From Rhodocaloribacter litoris (lineage in GTDB: Bacteria; Bacteroidota; Rhodothermia; Rhodothermales; ISCAR-4553): DNA of 64,000 nt. Location: positions 275,826-339,825 of the forward strand of contig NZ_CP076718.1 in NCBI RefSeq assembly GCF_011682235.2. The letters are read 5' to 3'. Positions within the stretch are counted from its first letter, which is position 1. Each line of letters starts with the position of its first letter. The notes beneath the pieces are model-generated. The model ran no database searches. It was not told where the DNA came from and was given only the letters and a program-made list of their open reading frames with translations. Shown in pieces: positions 1-10,160 of this stretch. The translations under genes and the position numbers were made by a program.

Positions 1-565
1 CCTGCACGGGCACCGGCGCCGGCACCTGGTTCTCCACGTAGGTCAGCCGGCGGGCCACCACCCGCTCGTCCCGGGGCGATGCCGTCTCGGGCACCCGGAA
101 CGGATGCTCGGTCACAGGGAAGTCGCACGCTTCGAGCATGTAGTTGATCATTCCCTGCAGGCCCATCGCCAGCCCGTCCTCGGACGAGAAGATGCGGGTG
201 ATGCCGTAGGCGTGCAGCTCCTCGATCTCCTCCGGCACGATCACCCCGCCCCCGCCGCCGAAGATCTTGATGTGCCCGGCCCCTTTCTCCTGGAGCAGGT
301 CGTACATGTATTTGAAGAACTCCATGTGCCCGCCCTGGTACGACGACACCGCGATGCCCTGCACGTCCTCCTCAATGGCCGTCTCCACGATCTCGTGCAC
401 GGAGCGGTTGTGCCCCAGGTGGATCACCTCGGCGCCGCTGGCCTGCAGGATGCGGCGCATGATGTTGATGGCGGCGTCGTGCCCGTCGAACAGGCTGGCG
501 GCGGTGACGAAACGGATCGGGTTCTTCGGTTTGTAGGCACGCGGCTGCATGGCATCGAGGTTCAT
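1..565 (-). CDS. icmF: IcmF-type fused acyl-CoA mutase (isobutyryl-CoA mutase), N-terminal part only
   Basis: Partial gene: the 5' end lies at 565 and the reading frame runs off the left edge, leaving about 188 residues. What is visible is an adenosylcobalamin-binding (Rossmann-like) domain with the IcmF-style signature [13 protein letters not shown] near residue 30, then SSYQGGH and a glycine-rich IFGGGGGVI loop. In IcmF this B12 domain comes first, followed by a MeaB-like GTPase domain and the mutase barrel; in ordinary methylmalonyl-CoA mutase it comes last. An N-terminal B12 domain therefore favours IcmF, which interconverts isobutyryl-CoA and n-butyryl-CoA (or related acyl-CoAs) in the cytoplasm. 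The ATG at 565 is chosen; an in-frame ATG at 550 is the alternative. A divergent GntR-family regulator lies 224 bp away and may control it. The fusion itself is inferred because the rest is outside the window. Confidence 0.85.
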   Translation of the reverse strand, partial: MNLDAMQPRAYKPKNPIRFVTAASLFDGHDAAINIMRRILQASGAEVIHLGHNRSVHEIVETAIEEDVQGIAVSSYQGGHMEFFKYMYDLLQEKGAGHIKIFGGGGGVIVPEEIEELHAYGITRIFSSEDGLAMGLQGMINYMLEACDFPVTEHPFRVPETASPRDERVVARRLTYVENQVPAPVPVQ

Positions 566-643
566 CCGGTGGAGAAGGGCCTTCGGCGGTCCGAGGGCCG
601 GGTTATCGCACGGATGGTACGCCCACCCGTAGCGGAGGTTTTC

Positions 644-689
644 CGGCACGTGCCGTTTTTTGGAAGCGCTTTTCCGGCGGCACGCGCCG
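644..689. promoter_or_regulatory. Paired 12-bp palindromes in the icmF/gntR divergent promoter region
   Basis: CGGCACGTGCCG at 644-655 is a perfect 12-bp palindrome. CGGCACGCGCCG at 678-689 is the same site with one mismatch. Their centres are 34 bp apart, and each is preceded by a short T-rich run. They sit between the start of icmF (565) and the start of the GntR-type regulator (790). GntR-family proteins bind palindromic operators as dimers, so the pair is a plausible operator set for autoregulation and for control of icmF. Function is inferred; only the symmetry and duplication are seen. Confidence 0.45.
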
Positions 690-789
690 TCCCGGCCCCA
701 CCCCGGCACCAGCCGGCCCGAAAGGCGTACTGCCTTCCGATCCGTTCCGGCCATGCCGGACCCGAACGCGACACGAAACCGCACCGCCG

Positions 790-1710
790 ATGATCACCCT
801 CGACCGCGCCGCCTCCACGCCGGTTCACGAACAGCTCGTGGAGCAGCTCCGCTACCTGATCGCCACCGGCCGGTACAAGCCGGGCGAGACGTTACCCTCG
901 ACCCGGGCCATGGGAGAACAGCTGAACCTCTCCTTTCACACGGTTCGGAAGGCCTATCAGGAGCTGGAACGCGAGGGCCTCGTCGAAGCCCGCCCGGGCA
1001 GCGGGTATACGGTCATCGAGCGGGTGCCGCTGAGCAAGAGCGAGCGCATGGAACGCGGCGCGGCCGTGATGCAGGAAACCCTCCAGCGGCTGATCGGGCT
1101 GGGCCTCGACGAAGCGGAGATGGAATACCTCTTCGAGGAACAGCTGGCCCTGCTCGAAGGCGAGGGGGAACGCCTCAAGCTCGTCTTCGCCGCGCCCTAC
1201 CGCGAGCTGGCCGAACTGGCGGGCTCCCAGGTCGCCTCCGTCGTGCAACAACCGGTGGAGGCCGCGACGCTGGACGCCCTGGCCCACCACCAGGACGCGG
1301 ACTTCGTCTTCGCCCGCATGCAGGACGTGCGGCACGTCCGGGAGCAGATCCCCCGGGCGGACGTGATCGGCGTCGTCGTCATGCCGGGCCTCGACGCCCT
1401 GGCCCGGATCGCCCGGATGCTCGATCACGAGACGCTGGGGCTGGTGACCCGCTACCCGGACGCCATCGGCCCGCTCTCGGCCGAACTGCGGGCCCAGAGC
1501 GGCTTTGCCGGGCAGATCGTGGCGGCTTCCGTCGAGCACGGGACCCGCCACCTCGCCCAGCTCGTTCCGCAGACCGACCTGCTGCTCTACACCCCGGCCA
1601 GCCGCCGCCGGCTGCTGGCCGTCCTCACCGACCGCTATCCCCACGCCGAACTCACCTTTCACGTCAGCCGCGAGGCGCTGGAGGCGATACGGCAGGCCCT
1701 GCCCGGCTGA
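790..1710 (+). CDS. GntR-family transcriptional regulator with atypical C-terminal domain
   Basis: A 306-residue protein. Residues 1-77 form a GntR winged helix-turn-helix: an N-terminal [14 protein letters not shown] helix, the [15 protein letters not shown] recognition region and a [13 protein letters not shown] wing. This head resembles the YtrA type. The remaining ~230 residues are not a FadR all-helical, UTRA or MocR aminotransferase domain. They contain an amphipathic helical linker (about 85-135) and an alpha/beta section with repeated hydrophobic strands such as [11 protein letters not shown], which could be a ligand-sensing Rossmann-like or periplasmic-binding-like fold. It is divergent from icmF, with two palindromes between them, suggesting it regulates the mutase and itself. 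It ends 4 bp before the convergent HD phosphohydrolase. DNA binding is secure by family; the ligand is unknown. Confidence 0.88.
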   Translation: MITLDRAASTPVHEQLVEQLRYLIATGRYKPGETLPSTRAMGEQLNLSFHTVRKAYQELEREGLVEARPGSGYTVIERVPLSKSERMERGAAVMQETLQRLIGLGLDEAEMEYLFEEQLALLEGEGERLKLVFAAPYRELAELAGSQVASVVQQPVEAATLDALAHHQDADFVFARMQDVRHVREQIPRADVIGVVVMPGLDALARIARMLDHETLGLVTRYPDAIGPLSAELRAQSGFAGQIVAASVEHGTRHLAQLVPQTDLLLYTPASRRRLLAVLTDRYPHAELTFHVSREALEAIRQALPG

Positions 1711-1713
1711 GCG

Positions 1714-4200
1714 TCACCCGCCCGTACGCGAGCCGGAGACGCGCACCTCGTCCCCGGAAGGCGCCTCTTCCCCGTCCGGGGAGGCCGTCCCGGCCTGCTC
1801 CTGCCGGCCCGTCTCCACCACGTTGACGTCCCGGCCGGCCGCCTCGGCCTCCTCGTGCAGATCTTCCGCCAGCTCCCTGTCCTGGTCCGGATACTTGACG
1901 CGCACGTGATAGATGGCCATCAGCATGGACAGAAACGTCTGTTTGATGGTGTTCAGCTCCCGGAACGTCAGGTCTGAATCATCGAGCTGCCCGTCGTCGA
2001 GACGGGCCCGGAAGATCATGTCGATGAGGGCTTCCAGCCGCTTGTGCGTCGGGTTGGCCAGGGTCCGGCTGGCCGCCTCGACCGAGTCGGCGAGCATCAG
2101 GATGCTGGTTTCCTTCGTGTTCGGCTTCGGGCCGGGATAGCGGAACTCGGACTCGAGCACCGGGGGGTCCCCTTCGCCGGCCTGTTCGAGGGCTTTACGG
2201 TAGAAATACTCGATGCGGGTGGTGCCGTGGTGCATGGGGATGAAGTCCAGCACCACCTGGGGCAGCCGGTGCTGGCGCCCGATCTCCAGCCCTTCTTTGA
2301 CGTGGCTGGCGATGATGAGGGCGCTCATGCGCGGCTTGAGCTGGTCGTGCGGGTTCTCCCCCGGCCGCTGGTTCTCGACGAAATACTCCGGCTTGACCAT
2401 CTTGCCGATGTCGTGGTAGAGGGCGCCGACCCGCGTGAGCAGGGCGTTGGCGCCGATGGCGTCGGCAGCCGCTTCGGCCAGGTTGGCCACCTGCAGCACG
2501 TGGTTGAACGTGCCGGGGGCACGGAGGCTGAGTTCTTTCAGCAGAGGGCGGTTCGTGTCCGAGAGTTCGAGCAGCGTCAGGTCGGTGGTGATGCCGAAGG
2601 CCCGTTCGAAGACCCAGAGCAGCGGCATCGCCAGCAGCACCAGGAAAGCGTTGATCCCGACCATCAGCACGTCCCAGAGCAGCCGTTGCGTGGCGGTGCC
2701 GGCCACCAGCCAGCCGGCCACAAGCACGAGCAGGTAGCCCAGGAAAACCAGTCCCGCGCTCAAGAAGAACTGTCCCCGGTTCTTGATGTCGCGCACGCTG
2801 AAGATGCCGAGGGCGCCGGCGATGACCGTCGCAAAGGTGAACTCGAAGTCGAACCGGAGCATGTGGCTGCCCAGAAACGCCAGCGTCAGGGTGGCAAAGA
2901 GGCTCACGCGCGAGTCGAACAGGATCGTCAGCACCAGCGAGACGATGACCACCGGCACGGCATACAGGGCCAGCACCGGCAACCGCAGCGCCAGCGCATA
3001 GAGGCCGATGATCATGGCGAAGAGCAGCGCCACGAGCAGGACGTGGCGGTTGTCCTCGAAGATCGGCCGGCGCAACAGGTACAGGTACAGGAAAAAGAAG
3101 CCGAAGGTGGCCAGCACCAGCAGAAACTGGCCGAGCAGCTCTTTCCACGGCATCCGGTCCCCGCTGCGCTTGCTCAGCGCGCGCTCCAGCGAACGCAGCT
3201 TGCGCAGCGTCTCGGCGTCGACGATGGCGCCCTGCTCGACGATGACCTCACCCTGGCGCACGATGCCCCGGGTGGGCGAGAGGGCGGCCTCCTTCCGCTG
3301 CCATGCCTGCAACGTCTCGGCCCGCAGGTAGCGCAGGGACGGCTGAAAGATGACCCGAAAGAGGGCATAGGCGATGCTCGCCAGCTCGGGGTCGTTCTCG
3401 TAAAGGGTCTGGAAGCGTTCCTGCGCGGAGGCATGGGCCTCGTCCAGCCCGAAGACGTTCTGCTTTTCGATCAGCCGGGCGGTGTGTTCGCGCGGGTCAC
3501 GCACCTCGATCGTCTCGGTCAGCACGCTGTCGATGGCGACGTCGAGCACGCCCAGGTTGAGCATCTGCCGCCCGTAGGACCAGGCTTCTTCGAGCAGCCG
3601 CTCGTCCAGGCGCGGGCCGGCCGGTACGGCCCGCGAGGAACGCACCAGCCCGGGGATCCGCTCGGCGTAGTCGTCGAGCAGGCGCTGCCACTGCCCGGGA
3701 GTCAGCTTGAGGCGGGCATTGCGGCGCAGGGTCATGTAGCGGGTCGAATCGGCTTCGGCCGCCTCCGGCCGGCCCCGCGACCGGTTTTCGAGGAAGGCTG
3801 CGTAGGCGGAGAAGATGCGCTCGAGCTGGGCCGCGACGGTGTCCCGGTTCGCCTCCATCTTGGCGGTCGCCTGATGATCCACCTCGAAGATGGGAGGGGT
3901 GGTCAGGCGAACCTGCCGGCGCTCTTCCGCCAGCGTGGCCTCGTCCTTCAGGACGGCAAAGTCGAACGGGGCGATCAGGCGTTCGTCCTGCCACACGTCT
4001 CCCTCCTGCACCCCGTAGCGATAGTGCTCGCCGCGCGGAAACGCCAGCAGCGTGAGCGCGATCAGCCCCGCGAAGATGCCGGTCTTGGCGGCAAGGTTCT
4101 TCCGCCGCGCCCGCCCCCGGTCGTCGCGCCCCTTCTCCAGGCTGTTGCCCACCGGACGCGCCCGGCGGGACGCCAGGCCGATTTTTTGAAGCAGTCCCAT
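1714..4200 (-). CDS. pgpH: 7TM HD-domain phosphohydrolase, PgpH-like (probable cyclic-di-AMP phosphodiesterase)
   Basis: An 828-residue membrane protein with PgpH/YqfF architecture. There is one N-terminal membrane segment (about residues 39-55), a large extracytoplasmic domain (about 60-350), a block of seven membrane helices (about 355-545), and a cytoplasmic HD domain. The metal-binding pair in YHDIGKM is at H596-D597, followed by NPHDQLKPRMSA and the MHHGTTRIEYFY segment typical of the family. Characterised relatives hydrolyse the second messenger c-di-AMP to pApA and influence osmotic and cell-wall homeostasis. The start MGLLQ at 4200 fits the predicted N-terminus. The next gene on this strand, a symporter, ends 66 bp upstream, so the two may be co-transcribed. 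Substrate assignment follows the family and is not visible in the sequence. Confidence 0.9.
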   Translation of the reverse strand: MGLLQKIGLASRRARPVGNSLEKGRDDRGRARRKNLAAKTGIFAGLIALTLLAFPRGEHYRYGVQEGDVWQDERLIAPFDFAVLKDEATLAEERRQVRLTTPPIFEVDHQATAKMEANRDTVAAQLERIFSAYAAFLENRSRGRPEAAEADSTRYMTLRRNARLKLTPGQWQRLLDDYAERIPGLVRSSRAVPAGPRLDERLLEEAWSYGRQMLNLGVLDVAIDSVLTETIEVRDPREHTARLIEKQNVFGLDEAHASAQERFQTLYENDPELASIAYALFRVIFQPSLRYLRAETLQAWQRKEAALSPTRGIVRQGEVIVEQGAIVDAETLRKLRSLERALSKRSGDRMPWKELLGQFLLVLATFGFFFLYLYLLRRPIFEDNRHVLLVALLFAMIIGLYALALRLPVLALYAVPVVIVSLVLTILFDSRVSLFATLTLAFLGSHMLRFDFEFTFATVIAGALGIFSVRDIKNRGQFFLSAGLVFLGYLLVLVAGWLVAGTATQRLLWDVLMVGINAFLVLLAMPLLWVFERAFGITTDLTLLELSDTNRPLLKELSLRAPGTFNHVLQVANLAEAAADAIGANALLTRVGALYHDIGKMVKPEYFVENQRPGENPHDQLKPRMSALIIASHVKEGLEIGRQHRLPQVVLDFIPMHHGTTRIEYFYRKALEQAGEGDPPVLESEFRYPGPKPNTKETSILMLADSVEAASRTLANPTHKRLEALIDMIFRARLDDGQLDDSDLTFRELNTIKQTFLSMLMAIYHVRVKYPDQDRELAEDLHEEAEAAGRDVNVVETGRQEQAGTASPDGEEAPSGDEVRVSGSRTGG

Positions 4201-4266
4201 GATCTGCCTGCAGGCACGTTGAAACCGTTGACGGGTTGCCGCGGAAGCGGCTGTGCGCCGGCCCCG

Positions 4267-5826
4267 CTACCGCTCGCCGGCCGCCACACCTAACCCCTGG
4301 GTATGCCGGAGGGCCGTCAAGGATCCGACGAGCAACGTCAGCGCCGCGCCGATGCACGTATACCACGGCCACCCGATGGCGCGCAACCCGGCTTCGGCGA
4401 TCCGGGCCTCATCCGGGTTGAAGATGAAGACCCAGCCTTCGACGGGATGGTACCACACCCCGAAGATGACGAAGATCATCGTGATGATGGTCAGGGTGAA
4501 GGCGATGAGGGCATCCGCCTGCCGGGTACGCCGGTTCACCAGCCCCAGGAGGAAGACCCCGAGCAACCCGCCATAGGTGAAGGAGGCGATCGCCAGGCCG
4601 AGTTCGACCACGGGGTTCTGCTGGTCTTCGAACAGGTTGGCGAAGCCGATGAAAACCAGGCCCCAGAAGAGGGTCGTCCAGCGGGCCAGCCGGAGGGCTC
4701 GCCCGGCGGGGAGGGGACGCCCGCTGAAGCGCTCGTAGAGGTCCATCATGGTCGAGGAGGCCAGGGCGTTCAGCGAGGAGGAGAGCGTGCTCATGGCGGC
4801 GGCCAGGATCCCGGCCAGCATCAGCCCGGAGACGCCCGGCGGCATGCCCTCGATGATGAACTTCGGAAACACCTCGTCGCCCCGCGTCAGGCCGAGCGCC
4901 TCGAGCGAGGCCCCGCCGTAGTAGGCCCAGAGCAGCAGCCCCACCAGCAGGAAAAGGCCGAACTGGAACATCACGACGAACGCGCTGCCGAGGAGGGCCT
5001 TGCGGCTGTCGGCCAGGTTGCGGCAGGCCAGGAGGCGCTGCACGATGAGCTGGTCCGTGCCGTGGGAGGCCATCGACAGGATCGCCCCGCCGACGATGGC
5101 CGTGACGGCGGCATAGGGCGAGGTGAGCACGTGGGCCAGTCCCTGGTCGAAGCCCCATTCGAAGAGCGTCGTCTTGCCGGCGGCCGTTGCCGTCGCCCAC
5201 CAGGTCTGCGGCACGTCCTGCCACAGTACGAACACCGCCCCGACGGCCCCGCCTACGTAGATGAGCATCTGCACCACATCCATCCACACCACCGCCTTGA
5301 TCCCGCCGATGTAGGTGTAGACGATCGTGACCAGGCCGATGAGGAGGATGATCTCGAAGTAGCTCAGGGAAACCCCGGCCATGGCCGCGATGACCCGGAT
5401 CGGGATCGCCGTGGCGAAGAGACGAACGCCGTCGGCCAGCAGCCGGGTGACAAGGAACGTGACGGAGGCGGCGGCCCGCATGCCGTCCCCGTAGCGCTGC
5501 CCCAGGAAGGCGTAGGCGGTGCTCAGCTTGCCCTCGTAATAACGCGGGAGGAAGTAGAGGCTGACGAGCAACCGCCCCAGCAGGTAGCCGAAGGTGAGCT
5601 GGAAGAAGGTGAGCGTCCCGCCGTAGGCCACGGCCGGGATGCCGATGACGGTGAGGGTGCTCGTCTCGGTGGCGACCACCGAGAAGCACACCGCCCACCA
5701 GGGCAGGTTGCGGCTGCCGAGGAAGTAGTCGGTCGTCGACTGTTGCCGCCCCCCGGCCTTGATCCCCAGTGCGGCCACGCCGAGAAGGTAGATTGCAATA
5801 ACGGCATAATCGAGTCCGGTCAGCAT
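4267..5826 (-). CDS. Sodium:solute symporter (SSS family)
   Basis: A 519-residue polytopic inner-membrane protein with about 13 hydrophobic helices. The N-terminus (LDYAVIAIYLLGV, then STTDYFLGSRNLPWWA) and the ETSTLTVIGIPAVAYGG segment are characteristic of the sodium:solute symporter family, which couples Na+ influx to uptake of a sugar, amino acid, vitamin or carboxylate. The substrate cannot be read from the sequence. The ATG at 5826 is chosen; an in-frame TTG two codons earlier is less likely. The gene lies between ligA and the PgpH-like gene on the same strand, with short gaps of 45 and 66 bp, so a common transcript is possible. Membership of the family is secure; specificity is unknown. 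Confidence 0.92.
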   Translation of the reverse strand: MLTGLDYAVIAIYLLGVAALGIKAGGRQQSTTDYFLGSRNLPWWAVCFSVVATETSTLTVIGIPAVAYGGTLTFFQLTFGYLLGRLLVSLYFLPRYYEGKLSTAYAFLGQRYGDGMRAAASVTFLVTRLLADGVRLFATAIPIRVIAAMAGVSLSYFEIILLIGLVTIVYTYIGGIKAVVWMDVVQMLIYVGGAVGAVFVLWQDVPQTWWATATAAGKTTLFEWGFDQGLAHVLTSPYAAVTAIVGGAILSMASHGTDQLIVQRLLACRNLADSRKALLGSAFVVMFQFGLFLLVGLLLWAYYGGASLEALGLTRGDEVFPKFIIEGMPPGVSGLMLAGILAAAMSTLSSSLNALASSTMMDLYERFSGRPLPAGRALRLARWTTLFWGLVFIGFANLFEDQQNPVVELGLAIASFTYGGLLGVFLLGLVNRRTRQADALIAFTLTIITMIFVIFGVWYHPVEGWVFIFNPDEARIAEAGLRAIGWPWYTCIGAALTLLVGSLTALRHTQGLGVAAGER

Positions 5827-5871
5827 GGGCAAACATTCGATGGGCTATCTTGCAAAAAAAGCGCGGCCCCG

Positions 5872-8043
<2,172 letters not shown>

Positions 8044-9027
8044 TCAGCGCGGAAGGGTTTCGAGAAAGGCCCGTGCCGTTTCCCGGGTGATGACGACCAT
8101 CGTATCCGACGGGCTCACGGGATAGGTGTGTCCCTCCAGGGTGATACGCGCGCGCGGCAGCGAGTACCGGCTCTGAATGCTGATGCGGTTGACGGGACGA
8201 AAGAGGATGGAGTCCCCCTGTTCCACCCAGTAGGGCCGGCGCAGGTCGTCATCCACCCGGACCCGGATGCGGAGCAGCGGTCCCCGTTCGGCCACCAGGT
8301 AGACGGTCATGGTATCCGGCAACACGGGCGGGGGCGGCGGAGGCGGGGGTGCCTCGGCGGCCACGGTGTCTTCCGGCACCGGTGCGGGCGCTTCCTCGGC
8401 CGGAGGCGGCTCGGAGCGCAGCAGGAAAAAGTAGGCCACCAGGACCAGGACGACGACCAGCGCCCCGCCCAGGACGATGCGAAGCCAGAGGCCCTCCTCG
8501 GCCTGCCGCCGGCGATGCGGGCCGGCCCCGGCAAGCCGCCCCGCACGGACCGCCCGCGCCCGCTCCGGCACCACCGTTTGCTCCGGCTCCCGGGTCGTCT
8601 CCGCCGCCGGCTCTTCGGCAGGGGGCGCCGGCACGGGCTCCTCCTCCCCGGACACCGGCCCGGACGGCATCCCGGCATCCTCCCCCGCAGCAACCTCCGG
8701 CGGTACCTCCTCCCGTTTGATGCCAAGGTACTTCTCGGCAAGCCGGTCCAGGTAACGCCCCTCGAAAACCTCTTCCAGCGCCGCCAGGGCCTCCTCCACC
8801 GGAAGGCCGACGACCTGGGCGTAGCTGCGCACGAACGAACGAAGGTAGACCCGGTTGAACATCTCGTGGTCGAGCAGAGCCGTCCGCTCGAAATGCTCCA
8901 GCAAACCGCGCGGCACCTTCAGCTCGTCGAGCACGTTGTCCAGGGAAAGCCCTCGCTTCTCGCGAATCTGTTTCAGATCCGACGCAAACCGGACACCACA
9001 GACCCGTTGTGCCTCTTCGGGATCCAT
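8044..9027 (-). CDS. RodZ-like membrane protein with N-terminal helix-turn-helix
   Basis: A 327-residue protein. Residues ~10-80 form an HTH_25 domain (FASDLKQIREKRGLSLDNV, then a YLRSFVRSYAQVVGL segment typical of RodZ-type proteins). A Pro/Glu/Ala-rich linker follows. One membrane helix (about residues 165-188, VVVLVLVAYFFLL core) precedes a second Pro-rich stretch and a C-terminal beta-rich domain comparable in position to DUF4115. RodZ links the MreB cytoskeleton to the wall-synthesis machinery in rod-shaped cells. Whether this copy does so is inferred from architecture. The ATG at 9027 is chosen because the HTH follows directly; a GTG at 9084 would add a short arginine-rich, unconserved extension. 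It lies immediately upstream of ligA on the same strand and divergent from the next gene. Confidence 0.82.
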   Translation of the reverse strand: MDPEEAQRVCGVRFASDLKQIREKRGLSLDNVLDELKVPRGLLEHFERTALLDHEMFNRVYLRSFVRSYAQVVGLPVEEALAALEEVFEGRYLDRLAEKYLGIKREEVPPEVAAGEDAGMPSGPVSGEEEPVPAPPAEEPAAETTREPEQTVVPERARAVRAGRLAGAGPHRRRQAEEGLWLRIVLGGALVVVLVLVAYFFLLRSEPPPAEEAPAPVPEDTVAAEAPPPPPPPPVLPDTMTVYLVAERGPLLRIRVRVDDDLRRPYWVEQGDSILFRPVNRISIQSRYSLPRARITLEGHTYPVSPSDTMVVITRETARAFLETLPR

Positions 9028-9200
9028 ACGATGATGCCGTCCTGGTGGGGTTCTATGACGGAAACCTTCCGTTCGAAGGCCCACGGGAAGTTAAAGCGCA
9101 AGGACACGATGAACAAAATCTTTTCCAACAAGCTTCCTTAAAGCGTGTCATTCCTTACCTTCTGGCGTCGACTCCGGGACCGACCAGCCGCCCCAGCGCC

Positions 9201-10151
9201 ATGTGCCTCGACACCCGTTCCTGCCGTCTCCTTCGCGTCCTTCTGCTCGTCCCCCTGCTCCTGCCGGCGGGCTCCACGCAGGCGCTCGCCCAGGAAAGCG
9301 TCCGGCTTCGCCTGGCCCACCAGGGCACGTTCCTCCCTCCGAACACCGAGGTGCTCATCCTCACCCGCCCGGTGACGGAAACGGGGGCGGAAGCCGCCCA
9401 GCCGGTCTTTCTCTCCTTCGCGGATTATCCCCGGGACCGGGCGCACCTGTTCCGCCGCGACACCCTGGCCTCGGACGGGCGTTCCCGCCATGCCGTCCCG
9501 CGCACCGCCGACGCCGGGCAGCGCTACTTCCTTTACGCCCGAACGCCGGACGGCACCCTCTACTGGAGCTACAGCGCCCTTCGCAATGCGCTCAAATACG
9601 ACGTGGTGGAGACGGGGGTGATGTCGGTGGCACCGGTCATGGACCCACAGGCCCGTGAGGTCATCGCCACCCTGTTCGAACCGGCCCCGGCGGTTCCACC
9701 GGTCCCGGCCGACACGAGCCGTGCCCCGGCCGGACCGCCGGAGTCGAGGCCGGCGACCGACACCCTCTCCGCCGCCGGCACGCTTCCGGCCGCGGGCGAG
9801 CCCGGCCTTCCCGGCGACGCCGCACCGCTCCCCGAGGCGACGCCCGAAGGGGAGGCAGCACCTCCTCCGGCCCCCCGCCCGGAGACCACCCGCTCCGGCC
9901 TGCTGCTCCCCTGGTGGTTGCTGCCGCTCTCGGTGCTCCTCCTCCTGATCCCTCTGGTGCTCGTGACCCGTCGCTACCGGCAGGCCCGGCGCACCATCGA
10001 GGCCCTGCGTGAGGAACTGTTCGTCCTCCGGACGACCCCGGCGGCCCGCTCCACGAAAGACGAACCGCCGGTCCCTCCCGGCCCACCGCCCTCCGGCAAG
10101 CACCCGCCGGACCCCGGCAACCCGATCGACCCGGCACACTGGAACCCCTGA
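9201..10151 (+). CDS. Secreted membrane-anchored protein of unknown function
   Basis: A 316-residue protein that I do not recognise. It starts MCLDTRSCRLLRV, followed by a hydrophobic LLLVPLLLPAG stretch and an AxAQE cleavage-like site, so it is probably exported. A ~130-residue beta-rich extracytoplasmic domain follows (strands around LRLAHQGTF, RYFLYARTPDGTLYW). Then comes a long Pro/Ala/Thr/Glu linker (about 155-230), one transmembrane helix (LLLPWWLLPLSVLLLLIPLVL region) and a short basic cytoplasmic tail with a possible coiled coil (RTIEALREELFVL). Its stop lies 9 bp from the convergent M14 peptidase. It is divergent from the RodZ-like gene, with a 173-bp shared upstream region. Existence as a gene is well supported by the signal peptide and coding bias; function is not. 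Confidence 0.7.
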   Translation: MCLDTRSCRLLRVLLLVPLLLPAGSTQALAQESVRLRLAHQGTFLPPNTEVLILTRPVTETGAEAAQPVFLSFADYPRDRAHLFRRDTLASDGRSRHAVPRTADAGQRYFLYARTPDGTLYWSYSALRNALKYDVVETGVMSVAPVMDPQAREVIATLFEPAPAVPPVPADTSRAPAGPPESRPATDTLSAAGTLPAAGEPGLPGDAAPLPEATPEGEAAPPPAPRPETTRSGLLLPWWLLPLSVLLLLIPLVLVTRRYRQARRTIEALREELFVLRTTPAARSTKDEPPVPPGPPPSGKHPPDPGNPIDPAHWNP

Positions 10152-10160
10152 CGGACGCCG

